NCBI RefSeq assembly: GCF_008017545.1
Contig: NZ_VRTZ01000003.1
Coordinates: forward strand, 1 to 64,000
Direction: 5' to 3'
DNA length: 64,000 nucleotides
DNA from: Homoserinibacter sp. GY 40078
Lineage (GTDB): Bacteria > Actinomycetota > Actinomycetes > Actinomycetales > Microbacteriaceae
In this document: positions 27,966 through 37,185 of the stretch, in pieces
Position numbering within the stretch: the first letter of the stretch is position 1
How the letters are laid out: every line of letters begins with the position of its first letter
Position numbers and translations under genes: made by a program
Notes under the pieces: model-generated
The model's database searches: none
Seen by the model: the letters and a program-made list of their open reading frames with translations, nothing else
What the model was told of the DNA's origin: nothing

Positions 27966-28949
27966 CTAGCGGATGAGGGCCTTCTGCTCGGCCAGGTCGC
28001 TCTCCACCATCATGGTGACGAGCTCCTCGAACGAGACCTTCGGCTCCCAGCCGAGCACGGTCTTCGCCTTCGTCGGGTCGCCGATGAGCAGGTCGACCTC
28101 GGCGGGACGCATGAAACGCGGGTCCTGCTCGACGTGGCGACGCCAGTCCTCGATCCCGGCGGCGCCGAAGGCCACCTCGAGGAGACGCTCGATGGAGTGG
28201 GTCTCGCCGGTGGCGACGACGTAGTCGTCGCCCTGGTCCTGCTGCAGCATGCGCCACATCGCCTCGACGTAGTCGCCGGCAAAGCCCCAGTCGCGCTTCG
28301 CGTCGAGGTTGCCGAGGGTCACGGTGTCCTGCAGACCGAGCTTGATGCGCGCGACCGCCTGTGACACCTTGCGGGTGACGAACTCGGGTCCGCGGCGCGG
28401 AGACTCGTGGTTGAAGAGGATGCCGCTCGAGGCATGCATGCCGTAGGACTCGCGATAGTTGATCGTCATGTAGTGGCCGAAGACCTTCGCGACGCCGTAC
28501 GGCGACCGCGGCCACAGCAGCGTCGACTCGCGCTGCGGCACTTCCTGCACCTTGCCGAACATCTCGGAGCTGGAGGCCTGGTAGAAGCGCACCTTGTCGA
28601 GGTTGTCGCCCGCGTAGAGGCGGGTCGCCTCGAGCATGTTGAGCACACCCTTGCCCGTCACGTCGCTCGTGAGGCTCGCGTTCTCCCAGGAGTAGGCGAC
28701 GAAGGAGATCGCACCGAGGTTGTAGACCTCGTCCGGCTGCGCGACGGCGAACGCGCGCACCAGGCTCGACAGGTCGGTGAGGTCGCCGGTCAGGATCGTG
28801 GCGTCCGGCACGGTCTCCTGCACGAGGGCGATCTTGGGGTTGTTCTGACCGCGCACGAGACCGAAGACCTCGTAGCCCTTGGACAGCAGCAGCTCCGACA
28901 GGTAGAGGCCGTCCTGGCCCGTGATTCCCGTGATGAGAGCGCGTGGCAT
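27966..28949 (-). CDS. gmd: GDP-mannose 4,6-dehydratase
   Basis: 327 aa, ATG preceded by AAGGA. Canonical [77 protein letters not shown] and [21 protein letters not shown]. It converts GDP-D-mannose to GDP-4-keto-6-deoxymannose, the branch point to GDP-rhamnose, GDP-fucose and related sugars. GDP-mannose itself would draw on manA and manB at the other end of the window; a GDP-mannose pyrophosphorylase is not visible here. Confidence 0.92.
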   Translation of the reverse strand: MPRALITGITGQDGLYLSELLLSKGYEVFGLVRGQNNPKIALVQETVPDATILTGDLTDLSSLVRAFAVAQPDEVYNLGAISFVAYSWENASLTSDVTGKGVLNMLEATRLYAGDNLDKVRFYQASSSEMFGKVQEVPQRESTLLWPRSPYGVAKVFGHYMTINYRESYGMHASSGILFNHESPRRGPEFVTRKVSQAVARIKLGLQDTVTLGNLDAKRDWGFAGDYVEAMWRMLQQDQGDDYVVATGETHSIERLLEVAFGAAGIEDWRRHVEQDPRFMRPAEVDLLIGDPTKAKTVLGWEPKVSFEELVTMMVESDLAEQKALIR

Positions 28950-29010
28950 GTGAGTCCTTATGTCGTCGAGGGTTGAAGCGGGTCGGGGCGAGGCCTCGCG
29001 AGCCCGGGAC

Positions 29011-29016
29011 AGTCTA
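29011..29016 (-). promoter_or_regulatory. -10 box TAGACT of the gmd operon
   Basis: TAGACT on the minus strand (29016-29011) would start a leader of about 55 nt ending in the AAGGA ribosome binding site of gmd. Confidence 0.4.
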
Positions 29017-29061
29017 GCGTCTCCGAACAGGGGCTCCCTGGGGCATGCGTCGGCGTCCAGG

Positions 29062-29067
29062 TAGGGT
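29062..29067 (+). promoter_or_regulatory. -10 box TAGGGT of the first GT-C-like gene (leaderless)
   Basis: TAGGGT ends 7 nt before ATG 29075, which sets the start there and not at the ATG at 29045. Confidence 0.55.
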
Positions 29068-29074
29068 TTTCGGC

Positions 29075-31135
29075 ATGCCGTCAGCGTCAGGGGGGTTCCC
29101 CACGTCCCGCGTCGCCGCCGTCCTCGTGGCAGCCCCGCTCGGAGTCGTCGTCGTCGCCGCGGCCTTCCTCTCGGCCGGCGTGGCGACAGCGGCGGGCAAC
29201 GTGTTCACGCCGTGGCTCACGCTCCCGGTCGCCATCGTGCTAGCCGTGCTGGGGCTTCTCGCGCTGCCCCGCAACCGCCCCACGTCGTGGGCTCCGGTGC
29301 TGGGGGCGATCGCGGCCCTCGTCGTGGCGGTGGTCTGGGTACTCGCCCAGATCGCCTTCCCGACCGAGTTCGTGCGCCCCACCCGCGATCCCGGTCTCTA
29401 CACGATCGCGGGGACCTGGCTCGCCCAGCACGGCGGGCCGTCGATCGACGTCTCGTCGGCGCTCGCGACGATCTCGGGCCATGACGGGTTCACGGGTGCG
29501 CTCGGTGGCTTCGTCTACGAGTCGCCCGATCAGGCCGTCCACCTCCAGGGCGGAGACGGCGCGCCGTCGATCGTCGCCTATGGTGTGTGGCTCGGCGGCA
29601 CCGAGGTCGCGATCCGCATGAACCTCATCGTCGGAGGGGTCGCGCTCCTCGCCGTGTACGAGCTCTCCCGGCGCCTCATTCGCAACCCGGCGTTCGCGCT
29701 CGTGCCGGTGGTGCTGCTCGGCGCCTCCATGCCGTTCATCTACCTGTCGCGCGCTCCGTATACCGAGATCGCCACGACCGCGTTCTTCGCCGCCGGCGCC
29801 GCGGTCCTGATCCGTGCGCTCCGGAGCGGGCGCCGACTCGATCTCATCCTCGCGGGCGCGCTCAGCGGCGTGGGGTGCATGACGCGCATCGACACCGCCC
29901 TGCCCTTCGCCATGCTCATCGTCGGATTCGGTCTCCTGGCGCTCGGGTTCGCGAGTCCCCCTCCGGGAATCAGACTGAGCCGCGCCTTCCTCTACTTCGC
30001 CGTTCCCGGATGGGTGCTGGGGCTCGTCGGAGTCGTCGACGTCCTCACCAACTACCGCCGCTACGTGTCCGACCTGTCGAAGAACGTGTACCCGCTGTGG
30101 GCGGTCACTGTGCTCATCACGGTCGTCGTGCTCGTCCTGGTGCTCGTTCACGATCGGCGCGGGGGTATTCGATTCAGCCCCCGTGCCGCCCGCGGCTGGT
30201 GGATCGGCGCATCGATCGCCGCCGTCGGCCTGCTCGTCTTCTGGCTCAGCCGACCGGCCTGGCTGATCTCGCACCTCACGGTCAAGGAGGGGTACCAGCG
30301 TCACGTCGTCGCCCTCCAGAATGCGGCCGGTGTCGCGGTGGACGAGACGCGCAGCTATGACGAGTACTCGCTCTGGTGGTTCGCGTGGTACTTCGGCTGG
30401 CCGCTGCTCATCGGCGTCGCCGTGGGGCTGGTGCTCTTCGCCCGGCGGATCTTCCTCGATCGCGACTCGGGCGCGCTCATGTTCATCACCCTGACGCTCG
30501 GCACCGGGCTGCTCTACATCACCCGCATCGCCATCGCGCCCGACCAGCTGTGGGCGTACCGCCGCGTGATGCCCGTGATCACGCCCGGTTTCCTCATCCT
30601 CGCCGCCGCGGCCCTCGCGGCCCTCTGGGCCTGGAAGCGCGGCCGATGGTGGGGCAAGGTCGCGGCGGCGGTCGGAGTGGTCGTCCTCCTGGCGGGCGTC
30701 CGGATCTCGTGGACCCTGCCCCTCTACAACGACATCGAGTTCTCGGGACAGCTGACCGAGCTGGAGCAGATCTGCGACCGGGTCGAGGGGCACGACCTCG
30801 TGGTGACGACGGGCGCCTCAGGCGGGGTGGGCCTCAGCATCCGCGCGTTCTGCGGTGCGGACGTCGCGGCCCTGACGATCGAGGACGATCCCGTGGCAGC
30901 TCAGCAGGCGCTCGCGGGGCTCGTCGCGGACGGCGTCGACGTCGTGGTCGTCACGGAGCACCCGGATCGCCTCGTGGGCGGCGAGGAGTTGGGGGAGGCT
31001 GACATCGTGGAACCGATCCTCAGGTGGGACAACGTGCTCTTCGGGGCCCCTGAGCGCGCGGGCATCTCTCCGCGGAGCACCTGGGTTGCGGGCGTCTCGA
31101 CGGACGGGTCGCTCGTGCCCGCTGCTGACCGATGA
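29075..31135 (+). CDS. GT-C-fold-like polytopic membrane protein, first of a tandem pair
   Basis: 686 aa with about eleven membrane helices. After the third helix comes [20 protein letters not shown], an acidic loop in the place where GT-C enzymes keep catalytic Asp. [16 protein letters not shown], a second loop with [15 protein letters not shown], and a C-terminal soluble domain (about 550-686) follow. It closely parallels the next gene and probably arose with it by duplication. A GT39/ArnT-like transferase using polyprenol-P-sugars is the best guess. Neither donor nor acceptor is known. Confidence 0.75.
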   Translation: MPSASGGFPTSRVAAVLVAAPLGVVVVAAAFLSAGVATAAGNVFTPWLTLPVAIVLAVLGLLALPRNRPTSWAPVLGAIAALVVAVVWVLAQIAFPTEFVRPTRDPGLYTIAGTWLAQHGGPSIDVSSALATISGHDGFTGALGGFVYESPDQAVHLQGGDGAPSIVAYGVWLGGTEVAIRMNLIVGGVALLAVYELSRRLIRNPAFALVPVVLLGASMPFIYLSRAPYTEIATTAFFAAGAAVLIRALRSGRRLDLILAGALSGVGCMTRIDTALPFAMLIVGFGLLALGFASPPPGIRLSRAFLYFAVPGWVLGLVGVVDVLTNYRRYVSDLSKNVYPLWAVTVLITVVVLVLVLVHDRRGGIRFSPRAARGWWIGASIAAVGLLVFWLSRPAWLISHLTVKEGYQRHVVALQNAAGVAVDETRSYDEYSLWWFAWYFGWPLLIGVAVGLVLFARRIFLDRDSGALMFITLTLGTGLLYITRIAIAPDQLWAYRRVMPVITPGFLILAAAALAALWAWKRGRWWGKVAAAVGVVVLLAGVRISWTLPLYNDIEFSGQLTELEQICDRVEGHDLVVTTGASGGVGLSIRAFCGADVAALTIEDDPVAAQQALAGLVADGVDVVVVTEHPDRLVGGEELGEADIVEPILRWDNVLFGAPERAGISPRSTWVAGVSTDGSLVPAADR

Positions 31136-33180
31136 GAACGTCCGTGCGCACCGTCGGCGTGGCCCTCCTGGCGCACGCGCCGATGGGATCGGTGATCATC
31201 TGCGCCGCGTTGATCGCCTCCGGTGTGGTCACCGCGACTGCCGGATCCTTCGTCCCCTGGCTCACGCTGCCCCTCGCGGCGGTCCTCACAGCCCTGGGAT
31301 TCATGCTTCTGCCGAGGGGCGAGGTCGTGACGCGCGGGCGGCTCGTGGCGAACGCAGCCGCGCTCGTCGCCGTCGTGGCCTGGGTGGCGGTCCAGTGGGC
31401 CTTTCCCACCGAGTACATGAGGCCGGCCCGTGATCAGGGCATCTACATCGTCATGGGGCAGTGGCTCTCCGAGCACGGTGTGCCCGTGATCGATGTCTCG
31501 GATGCGGCGCGCATGGTCGGCGGCGATCCTGCGTTCAGCATCGACCTCGGCGCTTTTCACGCCCATGACTTCGACCTCGACGTGCACATGCAGGGAGGCG
31601 ATGCGGCGCCATCGGTATACGCCTTCGGTGCATGGCTCGCCGGAGTGGATGGCGGGCTGCGCGCCAACATCGTGCTCGCCGGTGTGGCGCTGCTCGCCGT
31701 GTACGAGCTCTCGCGGCGCATCATCCGCGCCCCGATGTTGTCGCTTCTCCCGCCGGCGCTGCTCGGTCTCGCGCTCCCGCTGACCTTCTTCGCCCGCGCC
31801 CCCTACACCGAGATCGCGACGCTGACGTTCTTCGCCGCCGCGGCCGCGTTGCTCATCGACGGCCTGAGACATGGGGGCCGTCGCACGTTCGCGCTGGCAG
31901 GCGCGCTCGCCGGGATCGGCGGGATGACCCGTGTTGACACCCCGATGGCGCTCGCCGCGCTCTTCGCATGCTTCCTCTTCGGTGTCCTCGGGTTCGCATC
32001 CGCGCCCCCTCGCACCGGATGGGGCCGAGCCTTCGCCGCGTTCGCGGGACCCGCCCTCCTGTTCGCGGGCCTCGGCGTGCTCGACCTCTATGTCAACTAC
32101 CGCGCCTATCTCGACTCGCTGCAAGGCAACCTGATCCCGTTGTGGATCCTCGCCGCAGGCGTGATCGTGCTCACCGCTGTGCTGGTGGCCCTCCTCGGTC
32201 GCCACCGTCCGCCGGGCCGCGTCGTCATCTCCGACCGTGCGATCCGGAGGTGGACGACCGTCATCACGATCGCCGTCGTCGCGATCTTCGTGTTCTGGGC
32301 GAGCCGTCCGTTCTGGCTCGAGTACAACCGCACCCACAAGACGCCGTACATGGCGCATATCTCGCGTTTGCAGGCGGATGCGGGTGTCCCGGACGACCCG
32401 ACCCGCAGCTACGACGAGTACTCGTTGTGGTGGTTCGCGTGGTACATCGGATGGCCGGCTGTGGCATTGATCGTCGCGGGGTTCGTGCTGCTGATCCGTC
32501 GCGCGCTGTTGCATCGAGACCCGGGATCTCTGGCCTTCGTCGTCCTCACCTTCGGCGTCGCGCTGCTGTACCTCAACCTCGTGGCGATCTCTCCCGATCA
32601 GCCGTGGGGCTTCCGGAGGATGCTCCCGGTGATCTTCCCGGGATTCCTGATCGCCGTGGGGTACGTGATCGCGCGCCTCTGGGACCGCGACGGACCCCGC
32701 CTGACCCTTCGGCGCATCGGCGCAGGAGTGGCCCTCGTCGCCACGGTGGTGGGGATCGGCAGCGTCTGGCGGCCGTCCCTGTTCATGACGGTGAGCCGAG
32801 GCGGCGTCCTTGCCGAGACGCAGCAGATCTGTGAGCAGTTGCGGGACGCGGATCTCGTCGTCGCTCACGTGTCACGCAACGCCGAGGCGACGTTCCGCGT
32901 GTTCTGCGACGTCCCGGTCGTCAAGTTCACCGAGCCCGAGCCCGAGGCCCGCCAGGCCGCACTCGCGCGTCTCGTCGGTCAGGGTCTCGACGTCGTCGTC
33001 ATCTCGGAGTTCCCCACGCGGCTCGTGTGGCAGACCGAGGAGCCCGATCCCACGCTCACCACGCGTTACACGGACTGGAAGGACAATCTGCTGGGTCCGC
33101 CCTCCTATCCGTTCACGCGCACGCGTTCGACATGGATCGGTGTCCCGGACTCGAATGGCGTCGTCGTTCCGGTGGGGTGA
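31132..33180 (+). CDS. GT-C-fold-like polytopic membrane protein, second of a tandem pair
   Basis: 682 aa, coupled to its paralogue by ATGA. Shared landmarks in the same order: [105 protein letters not shown] and a soluble C-terminal domain ending in ESTR-like RTRSTWIGV. The conservation of the RD and DEYSLWW loops suggests both copies keep the same chemistry. They might add successive residues or use different acceptors. Confidence 0.75.
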   Translation: MRTSVRTVGVALLAHAPMGSVIICAALIASGVVTATAGSFVPWLTLPLAAVLTALGFMLLPRGEVVTRGRLVANAAALVAVVAWVAVQWAFPTEYMRPARDQGIYIVMGQWLSEHGVPVIDVSDAARMVGGDPAFSIDLGAFHAHDFDLDVHMQGGDAAPSVYAFGAWLAGVDGGLRANIVLAGVALLAVYELSRRIIRAPMLSLLPPALLGLALPLTFFARAPYTEIATLTFFAAAAALLIDGLRHGGRRTFALAGALAGIGGMTRVDTPMALAALFACFLFGVLGFASAPPRTGWGRAFAAFAGPALLFAGLGVLDLYVNYRAYLDSLQGNLIPLWILAAGVIVLTAVLVALLGRHRPPGRVVISDRAIRRWTTVITIAVVAIFVFWASRPFWLEYNRTHKTPYMAHISRLQADAGVPDDPTRSYDEYSLWWFAWYIGWPAVALIVAGFVLLIRRALLHRDPGSLAFVVLTFGVALLYLNLVAISPDQPWGFRRMLPVIFPGFLIAVGYVIARLWDRDGPRLTLRRIGAGVALVATVVGIGSVWRPSLFMTVSRGGVLAETQQICEQLRDADLVVAHVSRNAEATFRVFCDVPVVKFTEPEPEARQAALARLVGQGLDVVVISEFPTRLVWQTEEPDPTLTTRYTDWKDNLLGPPSYPFTRTRSTWIGVPDSNGVVVPVG

Positions 33181-33238
33181 TGCTGCCCGAGCGGTGCGCT
33201 CCAGCGGCGCGGGGGCTGGCATTCTCGGGTGACCCACG

Positions 33239-33244
33239 TACTCT
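33239..33244 (+). promoter_or_regulatory. -10 box TACTCT of the secreted protein (leaderless)
   Basis: TACTCT ends 6 nt before GTG 33251; no RBS fits this start. Confidence 0.5.
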
Positions 33245-33250
33245 GTCGGG

Positions 33251-35419
33251 GTGGGTGGAATCAGTCGAGTCGGGGGACGAGTGCGTCGGGAGCCGGTGTC
33301 GCGCCGTTGGATACGGGGCGTCGCGGCGGGGGCCGCTGCGGTCCTTGCGGCCGGTGTTCTGACCGCCACACCCGCCCTGACAGCCGAGGCGGCGGTCGCA
33401 TCGAACTTCGATCCGGGGTTCATCATCAGCGACCAGGTGATGTACGACTCCACCTCGATGACCTCGAGTCAGGTCGATGCGTTCATCGACACCAAGGGCG
33501 CGTCCTGCCGCCCCACCAGCTCGATCGACTGCCTGAAGGACGTCTCCATCAACTACGCCGCACGGGCGGCGACCTCCTTCTGCAGTTCGCTCGCCGCAGG
33601 CTCCGGTCGTACGGCGGGGCAAACGATCGTCGCGGTCGCGAAGGCGTGCGACATCAACCCGCAGGTGCTGGTGGTGCTCATCGAGAAGGAGCAGTCGCTC
33701 GTCACGCGCACGACCCCGACGTCCTACGCCTACAAGTACGCGACCGGGTACGCCTGCCCCGACACCTCCGGCTGCAACGACGAGAAGGCCGGATTCGTGG
33801 TCCAGCTCTACTCGGCCGCCTCCCAGTTCCAGCGCTACGCAGCGAACCCGTCGGGGTACAACTACCGGATCGGCAAGAACCGGATCCTCTACCACCCGAA
33901 TACCGCGTGCGGGTCGAGCGAGGTCTACATCCAGAACCAGGCGACCGCGTCGCTCTACAACTACACGCCGTACCAGCCCAACCGCGCCGCCCTCTCGAAC
34001 CTCTACGGCACCGGCGACTCGTGCTCCTCCTACGGCAACCGCAATTTCTGGCGGATCTTCACGGACTGGTTCGGGGCGTCGGCGAGCGTGCTGCGGAACG
34101 GATCCTTCGAATCAGGTGACGTCTCCTGGAGCTATTCCGGGACGATGGACCGGCAGAAGATCACGACCTCCAGCGCTGTCGGGGGAAGCGCCGTGATGCG
34201 CATCAAGGCGCGCTCGTCGGGGGCGTCCATCAGCCAGACCGTCGCGTCGTCCGTTGCCCTCGGCGACAGCTTCGACGGCAGCATCTCCATCCGCACGGTG
34301 GGTTCGAGCGCCAGCGCGAAGGTGCGTGTGGTCGTCTGGGGGCTGGGCGGCTCCAACGAGAACGGCAAGACGACGATCGATGTCGGATCCGAGTGGAGCC
34401 AGGTGAACGCGAACCTGCTGGTGTCGAAGTCGAGGCACACGCAGCTGCGGTTCCAGATCTACGTCGAGACGCCCGGGGTGCTGCTCGAGCTCGACGAAGC
34501 GCGGCTGTTCGCCGTCGCGCCGGTAGCGCTGCGCGACGCGGTGAAGCTGAAGTCGCCGTCCTTCGAAAGCGGATTCGGAAACTGGACGCCGGGCCACGGT
34601 TTCATCAACCGGATCATCTACACGAAGGCGGGCGCGGCGGTGACCGGCTCGTCGTTCCTCGCCACCAACACGACCGTTCTCGGGCGGTCGATGTCGCAGA
34701 CGGTTTCGCGCGATGTGTCGCTGAGCGACTCCTACACGGCAACGGTCTGGGTGCGCGCATCGACTTCGAAGCCTTTCACCGGATCGCTCGCGCTGTGGGC
34801 GCTCGGGTCGAGCTCCCAATCCGCATCCACCCCGTTCACGGTCTCGAACGAGTGGACCCCGGTCTCCGTGACGCTGCCGGTGAAGAAGGACGGAAACACG
34901 CGCCTCAAGATCGAGATCTATCTGAGGACGACGGGTGTGACCCTCTACGTCGACGACGCGTCGATTCAGTCCAACATCGCAGAGAACCCGTCGCTCGAGA
35001 GCGGGGTGCTCCCCTGGGAGATCGGGGAGAGCGGCACCAACCTCGTCGACTACGCGTCCGGATCAGGGCAGTACGTGGCGGTCGATGGACGCAGGCTGGG
35101 CGCCACCAACGTCGCTGCGGAAGGGGGCTCGGTGCGTCTCGACGCCGAGCGGGTCCTGCGGGCGGGGGAGACGTACACCGCGACGCTCTGGGTCCGCTCC
35201 GCGACGGTCGGGCGAACCGCGGATATCTCTCTCCGGCTGACGGCGCGCGGGGGCGCGGAAGAGGTGAGCGCCTCGACGGACGGGGTTGCCGGAGACGACT
35301 GGACGCTGATCAAGGTCCGCCTCAAGGTAACCCGATCGGATGCGACGTCGCTGCGTCTCCAGCTCGTTCAACAGACCACGGGGCGCACAATTCTCTTCGA
35401 TGGAGCGCAGATATACTGA
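33251..35419 (+). CDS. secreted protein: lysozyme-like domain plus three carbohydrate-binding-like repeats
   Basis: 722 aa. Signal peptide about 1-48 (basic start, Ala/Val/Leu core, cleavage near AEAAVA). Residues about 50-275 are Cys-rich, with VLIEKEQSL (a Glu in a helix as in lysozyme-like folds), TGYACPDTSGC, NYTPYQPNRAAL and FTDWFG. Similar domains are usually annotated only as hemagglutinin-like. Three repeats follow at about 281, 432 and 578, each opening with N/SPS-FESG...W (NGSFESGDVSW, SPSFESGFGNW, NPSLESGVLPW) and each ending in a 'ALLYVDDA'-like strand (LDEARL, VDDASI, FDGAQI), as in CBM4/9-type jelly rolls. There is no membrane anchor. It sits amid glycan genes, so it may bind or cut the local polymer or peptidoglycan. 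Confidence 0.78.
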   Translation: MGGISRVGGRVRREPVSRRWIRGVAAGAAAVLAAGVLTATPALTAEAAVASNFDPGFIISDQVMYDSTSMTSSQVDAFIDTKGASCRPTSSIDCLKDVSINYAARAATSFCSSLAAGSGRTAGQTIVAVAKACDINPQVLVVLIEKEQSLVTRTTPTSYAYKYATGYACPDTSGCNDEKAGFVVQLYSAASQFQRYAANPSGYNYRIGKNRILYHPNTACGSSEVYIQNQATASLYNYTPYQPNRAALSNLYGTGDSCSSYGNRNFWRIFTDWFGASASVLRNGSFESGDVSWSYSGTMDRQKITTSSAVGGSAVMRIKARSSGASISQTVASSVALGDSFDGSISIRTVGSSASAKVRVVVWGLGGSNENGKTTIDVGSEWSQVNANLLVSKSRHTQLRFQIYVETPGVLLELDEARLFAVAPVALRDAVKLKSPSFESGFGNWTPGHGFINRIIYTKAGAAVTGSSFLATNTTVLGRSMSQTVSRDVSLSDSYTATVWVRASTSKPFTGSLALWALGSSSQSASTPFTVSNEWTPVSVTLPVKKDGNTRLKIEIYLRTTGVTLYVDDASIQSNIAENPSLESGVLPWEIGESGTNLVDYASGSGQYVAVDGRRLGATNVAAEGGSVRLDAERVLRAGETYTATLWVRSATVGRTADISLRLTARGGAEEVSASTDGVAGDDWTLIKVRLKVTRSDATSLRLQLVQQTTGRTILFDGAQIY
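35412..35417 (+). promoter_or_regulatory. -10 box TATACT of the GT4 array
   Basis: TATACT overlaps the stop codon of the secreted protein gene and is the closest to consensus in the window. It would give a leader of about 41 nt with the GGAGG ribosome binding site at 35456-35460. Confidence 0.5.
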
Positions 35420-35464
35420 ATCTCTTTCCGCGCCGTGGGTCGGCGCGTCGAGTCCGGAGGTGTG

Positions 35465-35692
35465 ATGTCGGGATCCGGCGTGTCGACGGAGGCCGTCGAC
35501 CGCGCAGCGATCGACGACTGGCTCCGCGAGCGTGAGTCCGTCTCCGCGCGCGGCGGTGGTCGCCCGTCGTTCGCGGGCGCTCTCCGGTCGAGGGCAGGCG
35601 CCTTCGGCCGTATCGCCCGCGACGAGGGGTGGGGTGTCGCGGTGCGCACGGCTGTCGACGCCGTCGTCACACGGATCGGATCCCGCGCATGA
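35465..35692 (+). CDS. 75-aa protein heading the GT4 array
   Basis: 75 aa from the ATG at 35465, five bases after GGAGG. It has no membrane segment and is Arg/Ala/Gly-rich, with IDDWLRERESVSA and an amphipathic C-terminal half (GALRSRAGAFGRIARDEGW). It shares ATGA with the first GT4, so translation is coupled. Its size and composition recall the first 80 residues of the third GT4 of the array, which that protein carries as a fused extension. It may be a detached membrane-targeting or docking domain. The family is not recognised. Confidence 0.65.
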   Translation: MSGSGVSTEAVDRAAIDDWLRERESVSARGGGRPSFAGALRSRAGAFGRIARDEGWGVAVRTAVDAVVTRIGSRA

Positions 35693-37185
35693 CGGGTGCG
35701 GACGCATCCGCCTCCCATCGGGCTCTGCTCGACCGGCTGAATGAGGTTGCGCCGGAACTCGTCGCGGATGCGAGGCGTCAGAGCGCTGTGGGCGACGTCG
35801 CTCTGCTCGCGCGTGAGGTCCTGACAGCCGTTCGGGATGGTGGAGAACTCGCGGGCTACTGGCTGGCGTATGTCGCGTTCGCGGCGGCCTTCCCCACCGA
35901 GCCTCAGCTCGACGGATTCCGGCGCGCGATCCACCTGGCGAGCGAGAGCGATCTCGTGACCGATGCGCTCGCGTCGATCGAGATCGCACATCGCACCCAC
36001 CGCCGTTCCACCCGCACGATCCGCATCCTGCGGGACGAGATCCTTGTCGACGTCGGGTTCTCGGCCACGCACGTGCACAACACCGGCATTCAGCGCGTCG
36101 TTCGCTCAGTGCTGCCCCGATGGAGTGCGGCGGGCCACCCGTTCACGCTGCTGGCGTGGACGGCCGACGACGCCGGATACCGCGAGCCGAACGGCGTGGA
36201 GCAGGCGCGCGTCCTGTCGTGGGGCGCGGACGGCGGGGCCCACACGGCAGACAGCCCCGACGATGCGCTTCTGGTCCCGTGGCGCAGTCGGATCTTCCTG
36301 CCCGAGGTGCCCCAGTACGAGCAGTGCCGACTCCTCGCGTGTGTGGCGGCGTCGGGCGCGGCCGACATCGACCTGATCGGGTACGACGTGATTCCGATCA
36401 CGAGCGCCGACACGGTGATGGCCGCCGAGTCGGAGAGATTCGCGATCTACCTCGACGTCGTCAAGCGATCGCGCGCCGTCCACGCCATCAGCGACACCGT
36501 CCGCGACGAGTTCGCGGGCTTCGTGGGGGCGCTCTCCGCGCAGGGCTTGCCCGGGCCCGTCGTGAATGGCGTCTCTCTCGCAGTGGACGTCCCCGCCGCG
36601 GCGCGTGCAGTGGCCGCCGCATCGGTGGGCACCGCCGAGCTCCCCACGATGGTGTGCCTCGGAAGCCACGAGCCCCGCAAGAACCAGGAGGCTGTACTCT
36701 TCGCCGCCGAGAGGCTGCATCGCGAGGGGCGTCGGTTCCGCCTGGTCTTCGTCGGCGGGGGCAGCCGACGCGCCTACGCAGGCTTCGACCGTCGGCTCGC
36801 GCTGCTGCGTTCGCGGGGGATGAACGTGGAGTCGGCCCGGCGGATGGGCGACGACGAGTTGTGGGCGCTCATCGGATCGAGCCGCTTCAGCGTCTTCGTC
36901 TCGCTTCACGAGGGTTTCGGGCTACCGGTCGCGGAGTCGCTCGCTCTCGGCATCCCGGTCCTCACGAGTTCGCACGGGAGCATGCACGAGATCGCCGGGC
37001 ACGGAGGATGCGTGGAGGTCGATCCCCGCGACGACGAGGCGATCCTCGACGGCATGCGCGCGCTCCTCACCGACGACGCGTTGCACGAGCGCCTCGCCTC
37101 GGAGGCGGCCGCGATCGCGCCACGCACGTGGGACGACTACGCGCGGCTGCTCTGGGACGGCGTGTCGGAGGGGAGGCGACGATGA
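35689..37185 (+). CDS. GT4-like glycosyltransferase, array member 1
   Basis: 498 aa from the ATG at 35689. An N-terminal helical region (about 1-110, with AGYWLAYVAFAAAFPTEPQ) precedes ILVDVGF and the array hallmark NTGIQRVVR (131-139), probably the GT-B glycine loop. The donor domain has LGSHEPRKNQEAVL, FVGGGSRRAY, FVSLHEGFGLPVAESLA (E-x7-E) and SSHGSMHEIAG, and the end has TWDDYARLLW. Retaining mannosyl/rhamnosyltransferases of family GT4 share this donor site. Array membership suggests it builds part of a repeating unit. Confidence 0.85.
   Translation: MTGADASASHRALLDRLNEVAPELVADARRQSAVGDVALLAREVLTAVRDGGELAGYWLAYVAFAAAFPTEPQLDGFRRAIHLASESDLVTDALASIEIAHRTHRRSTRTIRILRDEILVDVGFSATHVHNTGIQRVVRSVLPRWSAAGHPFTLLAWTADDAGYREPNGVEQARVLSWGADGGAHTADSPDDALLVPWRSRIFLPEVPQYEQCRLLACVAASGAADIDLIGYDVIPITSADTVMAAESERFAIYLDVVKRSRAVHAISDTVRDEFAGFVGALSAQGLPGPVVNGVSLAVDVPAAARAVAAASVGTAELPTMVCLGSHEPRKNQEAVLFAAERLHREGRRFRLVFVGGGSRRAYAGFDRRLALLRSRGMNVESARRMGDDELWALIGSSRFSVFVSLHEGFGLPVAESLALGIPVLTSSHGSMHEIAGHGGCVEVDPRDDEAILDGMRALLTDDALHERLASEAAAIAPRTWDDYARLLWDGVSEGRRR

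Noticed and set aside
30901-32868. A 655-codon minus-strand open frame over the GT-C-like pair
   Set aside because: Same shadow composition; it crosses the junction of two real genes.
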